Translations under genes and position numbers: made by a program | Shown here: one piece after another, positions 10,048-22,003 of the stretch | Numbering within the stretch: the first letter of the stretch is position 1 | Layout: the number at the start of each line of letters is the position of its first letter | The notes under the pieces: model-generated | Database searches by the model: none | Told to the model about the DNA's origin: nothing | Seen by the model: the letters and a program-made list of their open reading frames with translations, nothing else | Origin: Linnemannia elongata | Taxonomy: Eukaryota; Mortierellomycota; Mortierellomycetes; Mortierellales; Mortierellaceae | Assembly (NCBI GenBank): GCA_036320915.1 | Contig: JAXBDG010000008.1 | Location: 434,001-498,000 of the forward strand | Direction: 5' to 3' | DNA length: 64,000 bases

Positions 10048-12895
10048 CTATGTGCGTGGACGTTTGGACTCATGGATAGAAGAGTCATCATCAAACGTGG
10101 CGGGGCCATCAAAAGACGCCATCCCAAATCCATTAGCATCCTCTCCGTCCACATTGAACCCTCCCGCATCTTCCACCTGTCCATGATCAAATCCTGCCAA
10201 ATCATCCTCCGCACCCGGCGACCGAGGACGTTTCGTTGTCGAATGTCCATTCGTATGACTACTATTGCTCTCGCTGATAGACGTTGCTCCTGCTCCTGCT
10301 CCTGCTGATGATGATGATGGGGCTGAAGAAGGTTTGGAGGATCCATATTCATCCTCGTCAGAACTCTCGATATCACTCTCCTCCTCCTGTTCGGGTTCTG
10401 GCTCAAACTCATCATCATTCTCATCGGGGATATCGTCTGCAAGGAGGTAAGCCAACCCGGGAGCATCCTCTTCCTCCTCATCCTCCTCATCTTCCTCATC
10501 GTTCTCCTCTTCTTCCTCCTCCTCTTCATCATCGTCATCCTCGTCCTCAGATCCAGACGCGATATGCTGGACATGTTGTTGTTGTTGCTGTTGAAGTTGC
10601 TGCAAGAGTTGCTGTGGTGTTGCTGCCGTGGTTGCGGTTGTGTGATGATGGTGGTGGTGTTGTTGGTACTGTGCGACATCCTCATCTTCCTCATCCTCAT
10701 CCTCATCCTCTTCATCCTCTTCAAGATCCTCATCCTCGTCGCCCTGACTGTATCCTCCTGTCGTCTTGCCACTCATCAAAGGCCTCTCCGATCCAGACTC
10801 CACATCCGACTCCTAATTTGTCAGTTTCAAATATGAATACAATGGTTAAGTAATCCAGATCATTATCGACAGTTGCAGCCATGTTGGGAAGCCAAAAACA
10901 AAAATAATATATCGGTCAATTGGTCAAAGGAGACCCCGCTTGCTTACCTCCTCCTCCTCAGATTCATGACCACGTCGGCCTTCATCTTCATACTCCTCCT
11001 CCTCATCCTCCTCATCCTGGCTTCCAATATCTTCGCTTTCATCGCCAGCACCACCTGCAGGGCGTCCCTGATAATGGCCAGAGGAAGAGCGCCGGCGACC
11101 ATCCTCATCAGCCTCATCATCCTCCTCCTCAAGTTCAGCATCGACTTCATCGTTTTCATAGTCCTCCTCATCGTCCACGTTGTCCTAATCGATGAAAAGG
11201 GGAGCGCAGGAACAAGGGGGGGGGGGGGGTCGGGCAAAAGTAGAAAATTCGTTAGTGTTTGGTATTGTTGAGCTCGTTGAGATGTTGGATGACGCTTTGA
11301 TGCTCACGTATTTTTTTGTGAACTTACCCCTGGGTAGTGAGCACCTTCGTCGCCACTTGGCAATGCATCCTCATCCACATCAAGCTTTGTTCCATCCCTA
11401 AGAGCGACAAGAAGAAAAGGACGCTGTGAGCAAATTTGAACACACACAAAAAAAAAAAGATTGATAGACGTTGTATCATCTTCGCTTTTGCAGACATTGA
11501 CTCGTCGCCTTTTTACCTGTCGAGACTGTCGAGGGAGATCAGTTGGGGCAGGACTTCAAAGATGGCCTCACGGTATCCCTGAGTCTCTGCGACTGGGTTC
11601 CCCTCCAGCATCAAGTGTTGCAGGTTCTCGAGAGCAACCTAAACGGGGTGGTCATGACAGACAATCCCAGGGGGAGGAGGGGTGGGAAGAGCAAGGGAGG
11701 GCCACAGCGAGGGACGCAGTTGGAAACAAAAGGAAGGATGAAAATAGGAGAGAGATGGGTCAAAATGTTAGTTCCTTGCTGTTTGTTTAGTTGTTGTTGG
11801 TTGGACGGACGGAGGGAGGCCCACACCTCCGCCTCTCACTCACTTTTTTCCCTTTTACTCACCCTCACACTTTTCTCACACTTTTCTCTTCCCTTTCGTC
11901 GCCCTGTCAATTATGATTCATCATCAGCCCATTTTCTTTTGTTGTGTTCTTGCTTACCAGTGGTGCCAGAGCCGCGGCTTCAGCAATGTTGTTGGCACTC
12001 AGATCCAGGAGTACTAGACTCTGCAAGTCGGCCTCGGCCAATGCATCGAATCCAGAGCTCAGGTTGTTATCCGCCAAGTGCAGCTACATTTTGTTTTTTT
12101 TTTAGGATAAAAAGAAGACGAGTAAGAGTGAGTTATAAGTGTAACAATTGTGCCCATCGATGGGCAACGGCGCGATGAAAGTAGAAAGAGAAAACGACTC
12201 TTGACGAGCGAGCAATTCGACAGCGTGCACAAGAGGGAAAAGAACAAAGACGCGTTTTCCCCTCCCTTCTATGTTTCCACAACCATCATCGAGCCATCGG
12301 ACAAAAGCAAACAACAATAACAACGCTATTTTCCCAATTGCCCTCTTTTTTTTTTTTTTTTTTTCGTTTTTTTTTTTTCTTCTTTTTTCCATTTTTCCTC
12401 CTCATTTCATATAGCTTACACATTTATTCATTCCCGTATTGTTTCGAATGAATGAGGGCACATCGTTATGAACGTGTCGTTGAGTGTATGTTTTGTCTCC
12501 TTCTTCAATACACTCATACTCATAATCATGACACCCGATCGCCGTCCTCCTCCGTTGTCCCTTGTCCTCTTCTCCCCTTCTTTTTTTTGTCCCCGTTTGC
12601 TGCTGCTTGCTTGTTCATCTACTGTCGATATTTGGCGTGGTGGTTTGTTTATACTGCTGTTTGTTTGCTTGTGTGTGTGTGTATCCCTTCCCATTGAAGT
12701 CTCACTCGTGTTTTTCAGCAATCAAAAACATTGCGTCCTTTCTCCTTCCTCCCTTCCTCCTACTCTCTTACTCTCCTCAACATCACTTCCCCCCCCTTTA
12801 TTTTCCAGCACGCAATATATCCGTTTAGTACAGTCGTTTCCCTCTGTTTCGTCCCTCCTCCTCCTTCTTCCTCTCCATCATCATCATCCTCATCC

Positions 12896-12926
<31 letters not shown>

Positions 12927-13206
12927 AAACGAACAGTTAACTTACAGATCGCAACAAAGGCAAAGGTGGAAACCCATCCAAACTCGCACACTGAGAGCTA
13001 CTCATGCTCAACTTGACCAAGTTCTGGAAATGGTCCAAGGGTGAATAAAACCCATCCTCTTCGTCTTCTTCGTCATCGTTGAGGGGTGCTTCAGTGGGAG
13101 GTTCGAGAAGGACTTTAATCGAGTGGATGGGTAGACCGTCAAGGTTCAGTTCTGGTTCTTCCATCGGGTCTTCGACGCGCAACTGGCTCCTCAATTCGGG
13201 ATCCAT
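10048..13206 (-). CDS. ANP32-like leucine-rich repeat acidic nuclear protein
   Basis: Six exons, 13206-12946, 12083-11958, 11638-11517, 11397-11328, 11184-10948 and 10812-10048, join to 526 aa. The N-terminal third has LRRs (FQNLVKLSMSS, LHLADNNLSSGFDALAE, LVLLDLSANNIAE, LENLQHLMLEGNPV) closed by an LRR-cap-like GYREAIFEVLPQLISLDSLD. This is the signature of ANP32/LANP proteins. The remainder is dominated by Asp/Glu runs, broken by a His/Gln patch (HHHHHH and poly-Q, about 315-350) and a basic tail, SKRPRT. ANP32 proteins act as acidic histone chaperones and phosphatase or mRNA-export adaptors in the nucleus (family knowledge). At 526 aa it is roughly twice the usual ANP32 length because of the extended acidic tail. 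Intron 1 is 862 nt, far longer than the others. Frames opposite the acidic exons are shadows. Confidence 0.85.
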
Positions 13207-13951
13207 TTTTTTTTTTTGTTGTTGTTGAGGGTGAGGGTGGAAAGGGTTTTTAGTTTTTAGCGCGTTTTTTTGTGTGTGTGTGGGGGGGACGAAAAGGGTT
13301 CACTGAGTTAGGCTCGGTGATGTTGGTTTGTAGTGGTGTCGAAGGTTGTGAGTGGGTGGGGTTGTCCTGATCACTTTTTGTTGGTTGTTACAAGTTGTTG
13401 TTATATATTTTTTTTCCTGTTGGGTTACTCGGTGGGTTGAGGGTGGCAAGAAATAACAAAAGAAGTGAAAAAAGTTTTCGTGTCGTTGTTCAGTTGAGCA
13501 AAGATGTGGTGTGAGGGACAACAGACGGGAAATAAAAGAAAAAAAAAAGAAGAAAAGAAGAGTGGAGTGAAAGATAGAGAGGGTGGGGAATAAGTAGAGA
13601 AAAAGAAGAAGGAAAAAGAAGACGACGAAGAGGAAGCGAGCAAAGGGGCAACCTTGATTGGATTGGGTCGAGCTGTCAAAGTCAGTCAGGGAGAGAGAGA
13701 GAGAGAGCGAGGGCAGGCGACAACAACGACAACGACGAAAGGGCGATGTATTCAACCGCACAGGGAAGAGCGTGTATATGTGTGGTCGGTGAGTTTTGGG
13801 GGGAAGGGCGGGTCACAGACTGAAAAGTGTGAAAATGAAAGGGAATCGAATCTGAGCAATGAATGAAAAACAACAACCAACGAGGCAAGGCAAACTCATC
13901 CACCCTCCTCAAATACCTAATGCCAATGCACGCCCCTCTTTCCTTTCCTTT

Positions 13952-13991
<40 letters not shown>

Positions 13992-14575
13992 CCTGCCTTA
14001 TGTGTATCAACATCACAGCCTTCCTTTCCCTTCTTTTTTTTCTTTTCCTTCGAATCTTCGCCACTTGATTCAAATTGGAGATTTCCTTTCTATTTCCCCC
14101 TTTTCCCTTTTTCTATCTACCTTGCGACATTTAGCCATTCTCGTTGCTTGGTGCAAAGTCGTGTATAAATGTCTGTGAGCAAGACGCCATCCGGGGCACA
14201 TGTACTATCAAAAGTATCTATCTCTCTTCCTCACCTCAGCGGACATTCAGGCAAAAGGGCAACAGAAAAAGAAAATCCATGGAAACATGCTTCTGGGAGG
14301 CAACCAAATAAAAAAAAAACCAATTCACCACCATATGCAATTCGCTTACACAAAGTTGCACCCTCTGAACTCACACACACGCACACACTAATGATATGAC
14401 CTAAGAACCGTTCAACTGAACCTGAAAAAAAAAAAAAAAAAAGCCAACCAGAAAAACCCTACTCGCTCATTCCTTAAACAAAACAGCATCACATTTTTTT
14501 TTTTTTTTTGGTGTCGGTGCCAAGAGGGTTCAAAAGCCCTTTTTGCCTCGTTTATTATTCAAAGTTACCCCCCCT
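13207..14575. other. Intergenic region, low complexity
   Basis: Separates the ANP32-like start from the stop of the next minus-strand gene. It contains purine-rich DNA (13450-13730), a T run of nearly 40 nt (13954-13990), a smaller A run near 14426-14443 and a T run near 14493-14509. Open frames on both strands follow these tracts and encode Phe/Leu/Ser strings. No domain or splice-supported exon was found. Confidence 0.6.
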
Positions 14576-15043
14576 TCAGTAGAACTTGGGCTTCTCAACA
14601 GGAAGAGTATACTGCTGTCCAGGACGAACATTCAATTTCGAAGGCTCAATCTCGCCACTCGCAACCAAGGCCGCCCACTGCCTCTGACGCTCTCTCCGCA
14701 CCTTCTCGTCATCCGACAACTCTCCTTCATCCTCCTGTTCCTGTCGTTGTTGTCCTGATTGCCCAGTCGTGGCTGTAGGGCCATCCACATCTCCTTCTGC
14801 AACTGAGGCGGCGGTAGCAGAGTTTCCAGAGGAGCCAGTGCCAGAGAGGAAGTTACCAGTGGGGAGCTCGCTGCTTTGGAAGCCGCCGATACGGAATTGG
14901 TTTACGTGGACGTTACGCGCGTCAAAGAGGTGTTCTCCTCCGACTGCTGCTGCGTTGTTGGCGGTTGAGCTAGGGTTGGGGTTATTGGAGTTGGCGGGGG
15001 TGGTGCCGGTGGGAGCCGAGTTGATGTTTGAAAGGCTTGACAT
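14576..15043 (-). CDS. Small disordered hypothetical protein
   Basis: A single-exon frame of 155 aa. The first 100 residues are Asn/Ser/Gly/Ala-rich (SNINSAPTGTTPANSNNPNP) with one motif-like island, HLFDARNVHVNQFRIGGFQ. The C-terminus is denser: DDEKVRRERQRQWAALVASG, then EIEPSKLNVRPGQQYTLPVE and a terminal KPKFY. That charged helix plus a short conserved-looking tail suggests a real small protein, perhaps a partner subunit, but I do not recognise the family. A roughly 70-nt pyrimidine-rich segment precedes the ATG on the coding strand. Confidence 0.6.
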   Translation of the reverse strand: MSSLSNINSAPTGTTPANSNNPNPSSTANNAAAVGGEHLFDARNVHVNQFRIGGFQSSELPTGNFLSGTGSSGNSATAASVAEGDVDGPTATTGQSGQQRQEQEDEGELSDDEKVRRERQRQWAALVASGEIEPSKLNVRPGQQYTLPVEKPKFY

Positions 15044-15913
15044 CTTTGTGTACTGTTGGTGGAGTCTCGGGTGTCTACTTCAGAAGGTAGTAAGAAATGG
15101 GAGAGAAGGAAAGAGAAAAGAAAGAGGGGGAGGGTTGGTTAGGGGAAGAAGTTCTCGAACCATTTTTGCTTGGCAGAAATTGTTACAAGATACTCAAAAT
15201 ATTTGTACGGGAGTTGGTTTTTGATGGTCTTACAGAAATCGGCGAAGGATGATTGAAATTCGTTCTTTGAACAAAGGCTTGTATTTGTTGTTGTTTGAGG
15301 TGTGTGTGCGTATGTGTGGTATGATGGGAAAGAAAGAAAAGAAAAGAGGAGAAAAAGAAGAATAGAAAAAAAAAAAGTAAAAGAACCAAGAAGAAGAGGA
15401 CACGACAATAAAAAAAAAAAAAGACGATCGCTTCTGCTGAATGATCTCATTTCTTTTCTTTTCTTTTCGGGAAGTCTCCAAAAAGAGAGGAGAGCAAAAA
15501 AAAAAAAAAAAAAAGACACGTAGCGTGTGACATGTATCCGTCTTGATCTGCTCACTCATTGGCAGAATCGAAAAAAAAAGACCCTGCCTCGACACACTTC
15601 AACTTTGTGCTTGAGGGAACCTCTCCAAGAGACACGCCATTCAACAACTGCATTATCAACTTTCAACAAAAAAAAAGACGTGTATTTTCATGATCTAAAG
15701 TCTTTAGTATTCTGAGGTTTTCTTTCGTGTGTCTTGTGTGTTTGCTACATCTCTGCGGCAAGGTATGAGTAATAATGTTGTTTTTTTTATGCACAAACTG
15801 CGTGTAAAGGATTGTTATAAAAAAGAGGGGATAAGAAAAAAACGAAAAAAAAGTGTATTTGTAAGAAGGAAGGGAGGGGAGAGAGGTCAATGAAAAAGAG
15901 GGATAAGGCGCGT
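15044..15913. other. Intergenic region with one unexplained coding-like patch
   Basis: Between the small hypothetical gene and the 3' end of the complex I gene. Most of it is A/T homopolymer. On the minus strand, 15264-15139 reads QSSFADFCKTIKNQLPYKYF then EYLVTISAKQKWFENFFP before a stop. This has normal protein composition but no attractive start, as the upstream frame is Phe/Ser homopolymer. It could be an upstream ORF, an unannotated exon, or chance. Confidence 0.4.
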
Positions 15914-18356
15914 TTACAGGTAGGAGGTGTGGAAGGTCTTCTTCTTGCCAACAACTCCCTTCTTGAGAGGCTCGTCGTTGTACAAGTTGGTACGGAAACG
16001 ACGCAAGTACTGAATACCGGTAATCTCGAGTGAGCTGGGCTCAATGTTGAGATCCTCAAAGGTCTTGGCTCCAGTCAACTTGTCGTCAATCATCATGCGC
16101 TCGATCTCATCAGCGCCGAGAGTCTGCCATGGGAGGAGGTTCATGGCCTTGGCAACCAAGCTAGCAATGGGCTTGGGCACGTTGACATCACCAATATCCA
16201 GGTTGGTGGTCTCCTTGATAAAGTCCAACAACTCCTTGTAGGTGTACTCAGAGTTACTATTTTCATCCATTGGTGTTAAATAAAAAAACGCGTTAGAATG
16301 GGACAGTCGCAACATTACAATCATGAGAGACAGTAAACAGTCGGTCCATAAAAGTGAGACTTACCCGACAAGCTCGAAGGTCTCGCCGACAGTGTTATCG
16401 CCGTCGAGCATCTTGTGCATGGCAGAGGCAACATCAGAGACGTTGACGGGGCGGACCTTGGTGTTACCGCCGTTAATGCGAACGGAAAGACCGCGCGACA
16501 CTAGGAAATACAACAATGGCATTGGTCAGAGCAGAGTTCGTATGATGAGTTGCATCCATCCGGTGGAGGGAACACAGACACAGAGGGAGAGACTTACTGG
16601 CGAGACGGGCAAGGAAGCGATCCTCCTGACCGTACATGAACGAGGTGCGGACAATGGTGGCGGAGGGGATAATGCTGCGGACAAGGTTCTCACCCTCAGC
16701 CTATTAATCATTGAAGATGGCGCGTTTCGTGGTTAGGTTTCATGCTTCAACTTCAATCCTGCACGATCGAAGTAATCCAACTGAGTGTGTAGGCGGGTGG
16801 AAGTTATGTACCTTGGTGCTCAAGAAACGGGAGGGAGAGTCGATGTCGGCGTTCATGGCCGACATCTGGATGAAGCGATCAATATCGTGCTTCTGGGCAA
16901 GCTCGGCGAGAACACCGGAAGCCTCAACGTGAACATCAGCGAACGAGAAGTTCCTATATCGCACAAAAGCAATAGAGAATCACTCGAAATTGTTAGTAAA
17001 GTGAACTCCTTGAAGGATCCAGGTTGGTTCCCATGACAGTAGCTGGATGTTCAAGAACGGCGCCAATAAACATACTTGGTCTCGTAGTCACGTCCGAGCA
17101 AGTTGTAGACGGTATCGGAGTGGCGAATAGCAGCCTCCAAAGAGTCCTTGTTGCGGAGGTGGATCTCCATGGGGACAATCTTTCCGAGATCGCCCATAAT
17201 CTTCAAGTGGCGCATATCATCCTCGTCACGGTAAGGGACAATGATATGGGCACCCTCGCGAGCTATACATCACGTAGGCAAATCAACACATTAGTCAACT
17301 GTCCGCAATTCCCATTCTGATCGCTACTCGTTATCTTTGTCCTTTAGGCGTCAAATGGCATTCCACTTTGATGAGAAATCCTTACCCAAGCGGTTAATGA
17401 GGTAACGTCCAAGGAATCCAGTGCATCCAAAGACAGTGATAACGTGTCCGTTGGAAGAAGAGCTATACGTTATAAAGCGACCAATCGAAAATACAAAGAC
17501 AGAGAGGTCAGCACCGACGCCTGCGTTCTTGGATCGTAGATTGTTGTTGGTGTGTGTTTTCCGACGTTGGTTTTTTTCTTGTCATCTGTCCTGATCTCCT
17601 GACTTAAAAGCGATGCGGCTCGATATGTATGAACGCGTTTATTCAGGCACGTACCGTCCACCGGAACCGGTCTTGATGAGGGTGCGTCCGGTCTTCTGGG
17701 AAACGATCAAGTCGCTGGCGAAGCGCTATTTAATTGAAAAGGCGATTGTAAGATCGGTTAGATAACTGAAAATGTAATAGAGGATCGTTGAATGTCGGAA
17801 CTGATAGAAGCAATGGTGTACCTTCTGGGCAAGACCAACAATGGTCTGCTTGGACTCTAAAATAGCGTAGGTGTACCAATTCAGAGAAAGGGTCAGTCGT
17901 GAGTTTATCTGAAGGTGTCCTGATCAATTGCCCTGAGTGTTGGGTGTGAGCTGCAGTTGTCGCGTTCGCTGGTGTGTTATTTTGGTTCGGAATATTCGGA
18001 TTTTCGGATATTTCGGCTTTGTGGTGAATGCATCATCTCCTTGCAGAGCGATCGGAGGAATCCCAAGTCTATAGCGCCTTTTGCATTTTGTTGAGCGTTG
18101 TACAGTACGAGCAGGACTGCGAGGGAGGTGCTATGCCTTGATACTAGCGATCTAGGTGTATATTTTGTGATGTCTGTCTCTCTTCGGAGATCATCCGAGA
18201 TCAGGCGTTGTTGGGTGCAGGAGTGACGGAATCCATCCGGGTTCAAGGAAGAGCTGTTGTGGTAGAAGAGAGTGGTAATGAGAATAAGTGAAGGATGGGT
18301 GGTGTGGTGTGCTCGCCGTCAGTCTTACGTTTTGCGATGTTGAGTCCCGCGATCAT
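15914..18356 (-). CDS. NADH:ubiquinone oxidoreductase 39/40-kDa subunit (NDUFA9)
   Basis: Nine exons (18356-18329, 17856-17822, 17725-17655, 17462-17386, 17262-17076, 16953-16812, 16700-16598, 16500-16365, 16256-15914) give 373 aa with consistent phases. The protein is an atypical short-chain dehydrogenase/reductase with an NADPH-binding Rossmann motif HVITVFGCTGFLGRYLINRL, followed by IIVPYRDEDD and NLLGRDYETKN. It ends in the C-terminal region YTYKELLDFIKETTNLDIGD typical of this accessory subunit. NDUFA9 sits at the junction of the two complex I arms in the matrix and binds NADPH structurally, not catalytically (family knowledge). The N-terminus (MIAGLNIAKQSKQTIVGLAQ) is a plausible short presequence. 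Intron 1 is 472 nt and comes after only 28 coding bases. The gene is divergent from the FET-like gene. Confidence 0.93.
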
Positions 18357-18702
18357 GGTTGGTGTGAGTAGGGAGAGAGATGTGAGGTTGATGATGGGGA
18401 GTGTCAGTGAACAAAAAAAAAGCCGATCTCAATCCTCCGCCTTTCGGAACTCCCACATACCTACAAGCAGGCAATCAGAAACAGGCTTCTACTGCAGGCA
18501 GCAATCAAAAATTGAAAATGTCGACGTCACCCTATTCGAAAAAATGCGCGCCACAACCGTGTTATTGATTCGCACGCGATTTGCACGGCCTTCTCTAATT
18601 TTATGATTTGAGCCTCTACTTAATCCCCCTCACTCACACGCTTTTCTCTCAATTCTCTACCCTTTCCCCTCTCTTCAGATAACCCCCCTCCACTTCTTCC
18701 CA
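18357..18702. promoter_or_regulatory. Bidirectional promoter between NDUFA9 and FET-like genes
   Basis: The two start codons lie 346 nt apart in divergent orientation, so both promoters must share this segment or extend into genes. The side nearest 18703 is CT-rich (CTCACTCACACGCTTTTCTC and TCTTCAG near 18635-18680), as seen before other starts here. No TATA box is clear. Confidence 0.55.
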
Positions 18703-21251
18703 ATGGCAGACAGACCTTCAGCCGCCGCAACCACAGAAGACCCCAACGCAGCCGCCGCTGCCCTCGCCTACGAGCAGCAGTACGCCCAATGTAAATACCT
18801 CTACTCTCTCCCTTGCCTCACTCGACCCTTGCAACGAGCTTTCTCGTTCTCTCTATTTTACTCGCCTCATCTACACTCAGGCTATTGTCACCCCCCTGGC
18901 CATCCTGTGAAAGAGGCGACTCTGGATATGAGAGATGGAGGATCTTGACTAGGCAGAGTTGATCGTCCGTGAACCATCCTCGATGGCCATCGCCTTTCAT
19001 CCTACATGTATTTTTTTTTCAGTGTCAAGTGCACCCCTGTATACTTGCCAAGGCGCAACCAATAGCAAACAGCAACGCCACTCTCTCTGTCCCTCACACA
19101 CAAGAACACATACACATGTATGAAAACTAAAAAAATCCCACCCCTTCCCCCGTACAACGCTTTTGTTGTGTAATAGACATGAAGGACGTTGCTGCCTATG
19201 ATGCTTACCACGGAGCAGGAGCCTATGCTCTCGCTGTAGGAGGAGCCCCGGGCGCTGCCCCAGATGCAACTGCTGCTGCCGCCGCCGCTGCCGCCGCTGC
19301 CGGCGTCCCTGTATCCTCAGGATACGGCGCTGCTGCTTCAGGATATAGCGGCGGCGAGTATGACCCTAGCAAGGCGTCTGTGAGCACCTCTGGAGGATCT
19401 AACAGATACGATTATGATTCTTCGTCTCGGTCAGGGGGATACGGAAATACTTCTGCTTATTCATCTGCGCCTTACACTTCAGGATCTAACAACAACAACA
19501 GCAGCAGCAGTGGAGGAGGAGGAGGAGGATACTCGCGTGACAACTATTACTCGTCCAGCGGTGATCGTGATGGCGGGCGCGACTCTGGACGTGACGCTGG
19601 ACGTGACTCTGGGCGTGATTCGGGACGTGGGGGTGGATATGGTGATGATCGTAGCGGTAACGATAGGTCCTCGTACGGAGGCGGTGGAGATCGCTATGGA
19701 TCGGCGTCTACTTCGTCTTACCAGAGCGGAGGCTACAGCAACCATAACAGTACGTTCTATTGCCATTGTTCATCGTCGTGTGATGGGCAACCTTAGCGGA
19801 AGAACGTCCCATTGATGGGACTCGAGTTGGGCTGACGATATGCTAATTTTATTTGTTTATTCATCTGTTCGACAATATAGATTCCGATGAACCTCAGGTT
19901 CAGAAGAGCTCTGACACGATTTACATTAGTGGACTTGGATCTGACAAGTCTGAGCGCGAGTTGACCGACAAGCTGAGCGAGCGGTTCGCCTCTATTGGAC
20001 GTATCAAGATCGATAAGAAGACCAACTTGCCCAGGAGTAAGTCACCTTCTTCGAGGTTATCGCGTCAGCTTTGTATCACGGTGAATCAGGTATCCAAAGA
20101 ATGTCTAGACTAATCCGCCCGTTTTTTGTTTTCGTCTTATGAATGGAATAGTTCGTATCTATACGGATTTCACAACAGGGGCACCAAAGGGAGATGGTAA
20201 GCTGGTTTTACAATATAACTTCCAGCATTCTTTTGCAGTTCGAGAAAGCTGGTCGTGAATGTCCAAATGTTCTTAACTAATGCAATGCTCTTGTTTCCTA
20301 CGTAGCTACCATTACATACGAGGACCCTAGTTCTGCGGGTGCCGCTATTGAGTGGTTTCACGATAAGGATTTCCATGGTCATGTACGTATCTTACTTTGT
20401 ACTATTCTGCTTCGATGATTTGAGGACCTACGAGAGTCATTGACCTGTTTGCATACATAGTTCAGTTAACTAACTTTTGACCTACCTTTATGTTTGTCGT
20501 CAACAGATTCTCAAGGTTGAAATGTCAGAGCAAAAGATTTACCCTGGTGGCTTCAACAGCCGTGGCCGTGGACGCGGTCGCGGAGGCTTCAACAACTTCA
20601 GTGATCGCGGAGGCTTCAGCAGCCGTGGCGGCCGTGGAGGCTTCAGCGGCGGATCTGCTCCTCGTGAAGGTGACTGGATCTGTGAAAGGTACGGTGGTCT
20701 TCAAATCTGTATCGAGACCATAATGGATGCGTGTCATGCATACATGCATATTTTTTTTTTCCCTTTGAGCCTAACATGGTGTTATTTCACACTTTAATCT
20801 CTCTCAACGGCGGAATTGAAATAGCTGTCAAAAGAACAACTTTGCAAGAGAACACGAGTGCTTCCGCTGCAAAGCACCTCGACCCCCAGGTTCGGGTGGT
20901 GCCAGCAGCAGCAGCAGCAGTAACAGAGGCGGCGGAGACCGCGGAAGTAGCACGCGCTCGAGCTACAGCGACAACAGGGGCGACCGTGGTGGCTACGGTG
21001 GCAGCAGCCATAACGACCGTGGTAGCGGTGGCTATGGAAACAATGACCGCAGTGGCGGCGGCGGATATGGAAGCAATGACCGCAACAGCAGCAGCGGTGG
21101 CGGAAGCGGCGGATACAGCAACGACCGAGGCTATGACCGTGGCGGCAGCAGTGGACGTGGAGGCCGAGGCAGCAGCCGTGGATCTTATGGCGGCGGCGGT
21201 GGAGCCGATCGTGATGATCGCCGCTACGAACGCCGTGATCGTCCTTACTAA
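18703..21251 (+). CDS. FET-type (FUS/EWS/TAF15-like) RNA-binding protein
   Basis: Seven exons (18703-18790, 19177-19749, 19881-20036, 20152-20196, 20306-20382, 20507-20688, 20825-21251) encode 515 aa. Residues 1-220 form a prion-like low-complexity region with a poly-Ala run, Gly/Ser/Tyr-rich sequence and a tandem GRDSGRDAGRDSGRDSGR. An RRM follows (about 230-325): TIYISGLGSDKSERELTDKL, then the RNP1-like GDATITYEDPSSAGAAIEWF. After an RGG box (RGRGRGRGGF) comes a RanBP2-type zinc finger, C372-x2-C375-x10-C386-x2-C389 with WIC and KNNFAREHECFRCKAPRP. A second long RGG/Gly-Ser region ends in RRYERRDRPY. The order low-complexity, RRM, RGG, zinc finger, RGG is that of animal FET proteins, which couple transcription and splicing and phase-separate. 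The zinc finger is split by an intron in the middle of codon 374. Nuclear location is inferred; the C-terminal basic/Tyr end resembles a PY-type NLS. Confidence 0.88.
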
Positions 21252-22003
21252 AATGGTGCATGGTGTTTTACAAGGAGGATTTGTATTTTGAAACTGGAAC
21301 GGAACTACTGGACACTACGGGACATCATCCCCATCTGAAGTCTTGATATGGAGCAGGCGGATTTTATTTTTGGTTCAGGATCAAGAGCATACTTTTTTTT
21401 TTCGAGGTTACCCCCCGTAACGGAACGGACAACACAGGCACAATTTGAGGACACATATTTACGAGCGAACATACGAGCGAACAAACGAGCGAACGAATGA
21501 GCGAACGAACACACAGACACACACAGACAAGGAGAGTCAGAGAGATTTGAGAGAGACACACACACAGGATTGATGATGGTTCCTGTCACAGAAGGAATGA
21601 TGGTATTTGTCTGACATGGAAGGAAACGCCTAGCAGAGAGGAACACAGGCGGAACACAGGAACCAGGGTTTACCAGCGGAACACACATGCAGAAGAAAGA
21701 AAGAAAAAAAAAATCATTTTGAATGCAGTTTTTGTTTTATTATCAAACTCAGGCGGAAAAATATAATGTTTTGTGCAAAAAACCATGGGTAGGTATCACT
21801 GGAATCTTTAATGGAACGGCATTTCGTAGCGTTCCTGGAAGGCGGAAAGGAGTAAACACTATGATCTTGGAGGTAGAAGGAGCTCTCTATGAACTTGGGA
21901 GGGAGCTATCGCCACAACCTTTGGAGAGGAAGACGCGTTCTAACTTTTTTTTTTTAAGCAGACGCGTCTAACTTTTTTTTCTTCTTTTTTTGACTGGGTT
22001 TTT
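21252..22003. other. Convergent 3' intergenic region with GAGCGAAC repeats
   Basis: Lies between two convergent genes. At 21460-21510 the octamer-like unit (A/C)GAGCGAAC(A/G) recurs about five times with small spacers, followed by CACAGACA-type repeats to about 21565. T runs near 21940-21990 precede the PDI stop. No coding sequence recognised; an 82-residue frame at 21723-21971 lacks any domain. Confidence 0.55.

Noticed and set aside
10284..10853. 189-codon plus-strand frame opposite the ANP32-like exon 6
   Set aside because: It mirrors the GAG/GAT acidic repeat on the minus strand and crosses an intron boundary; no domain.
19479..19766. Minus-strand frame of Thr/Val/Ser/Ile repeats within the FET-like gene
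   Set aside because: Antisense shadow of the Gly/Ser/Tyr/Arg repeats in exon 2.
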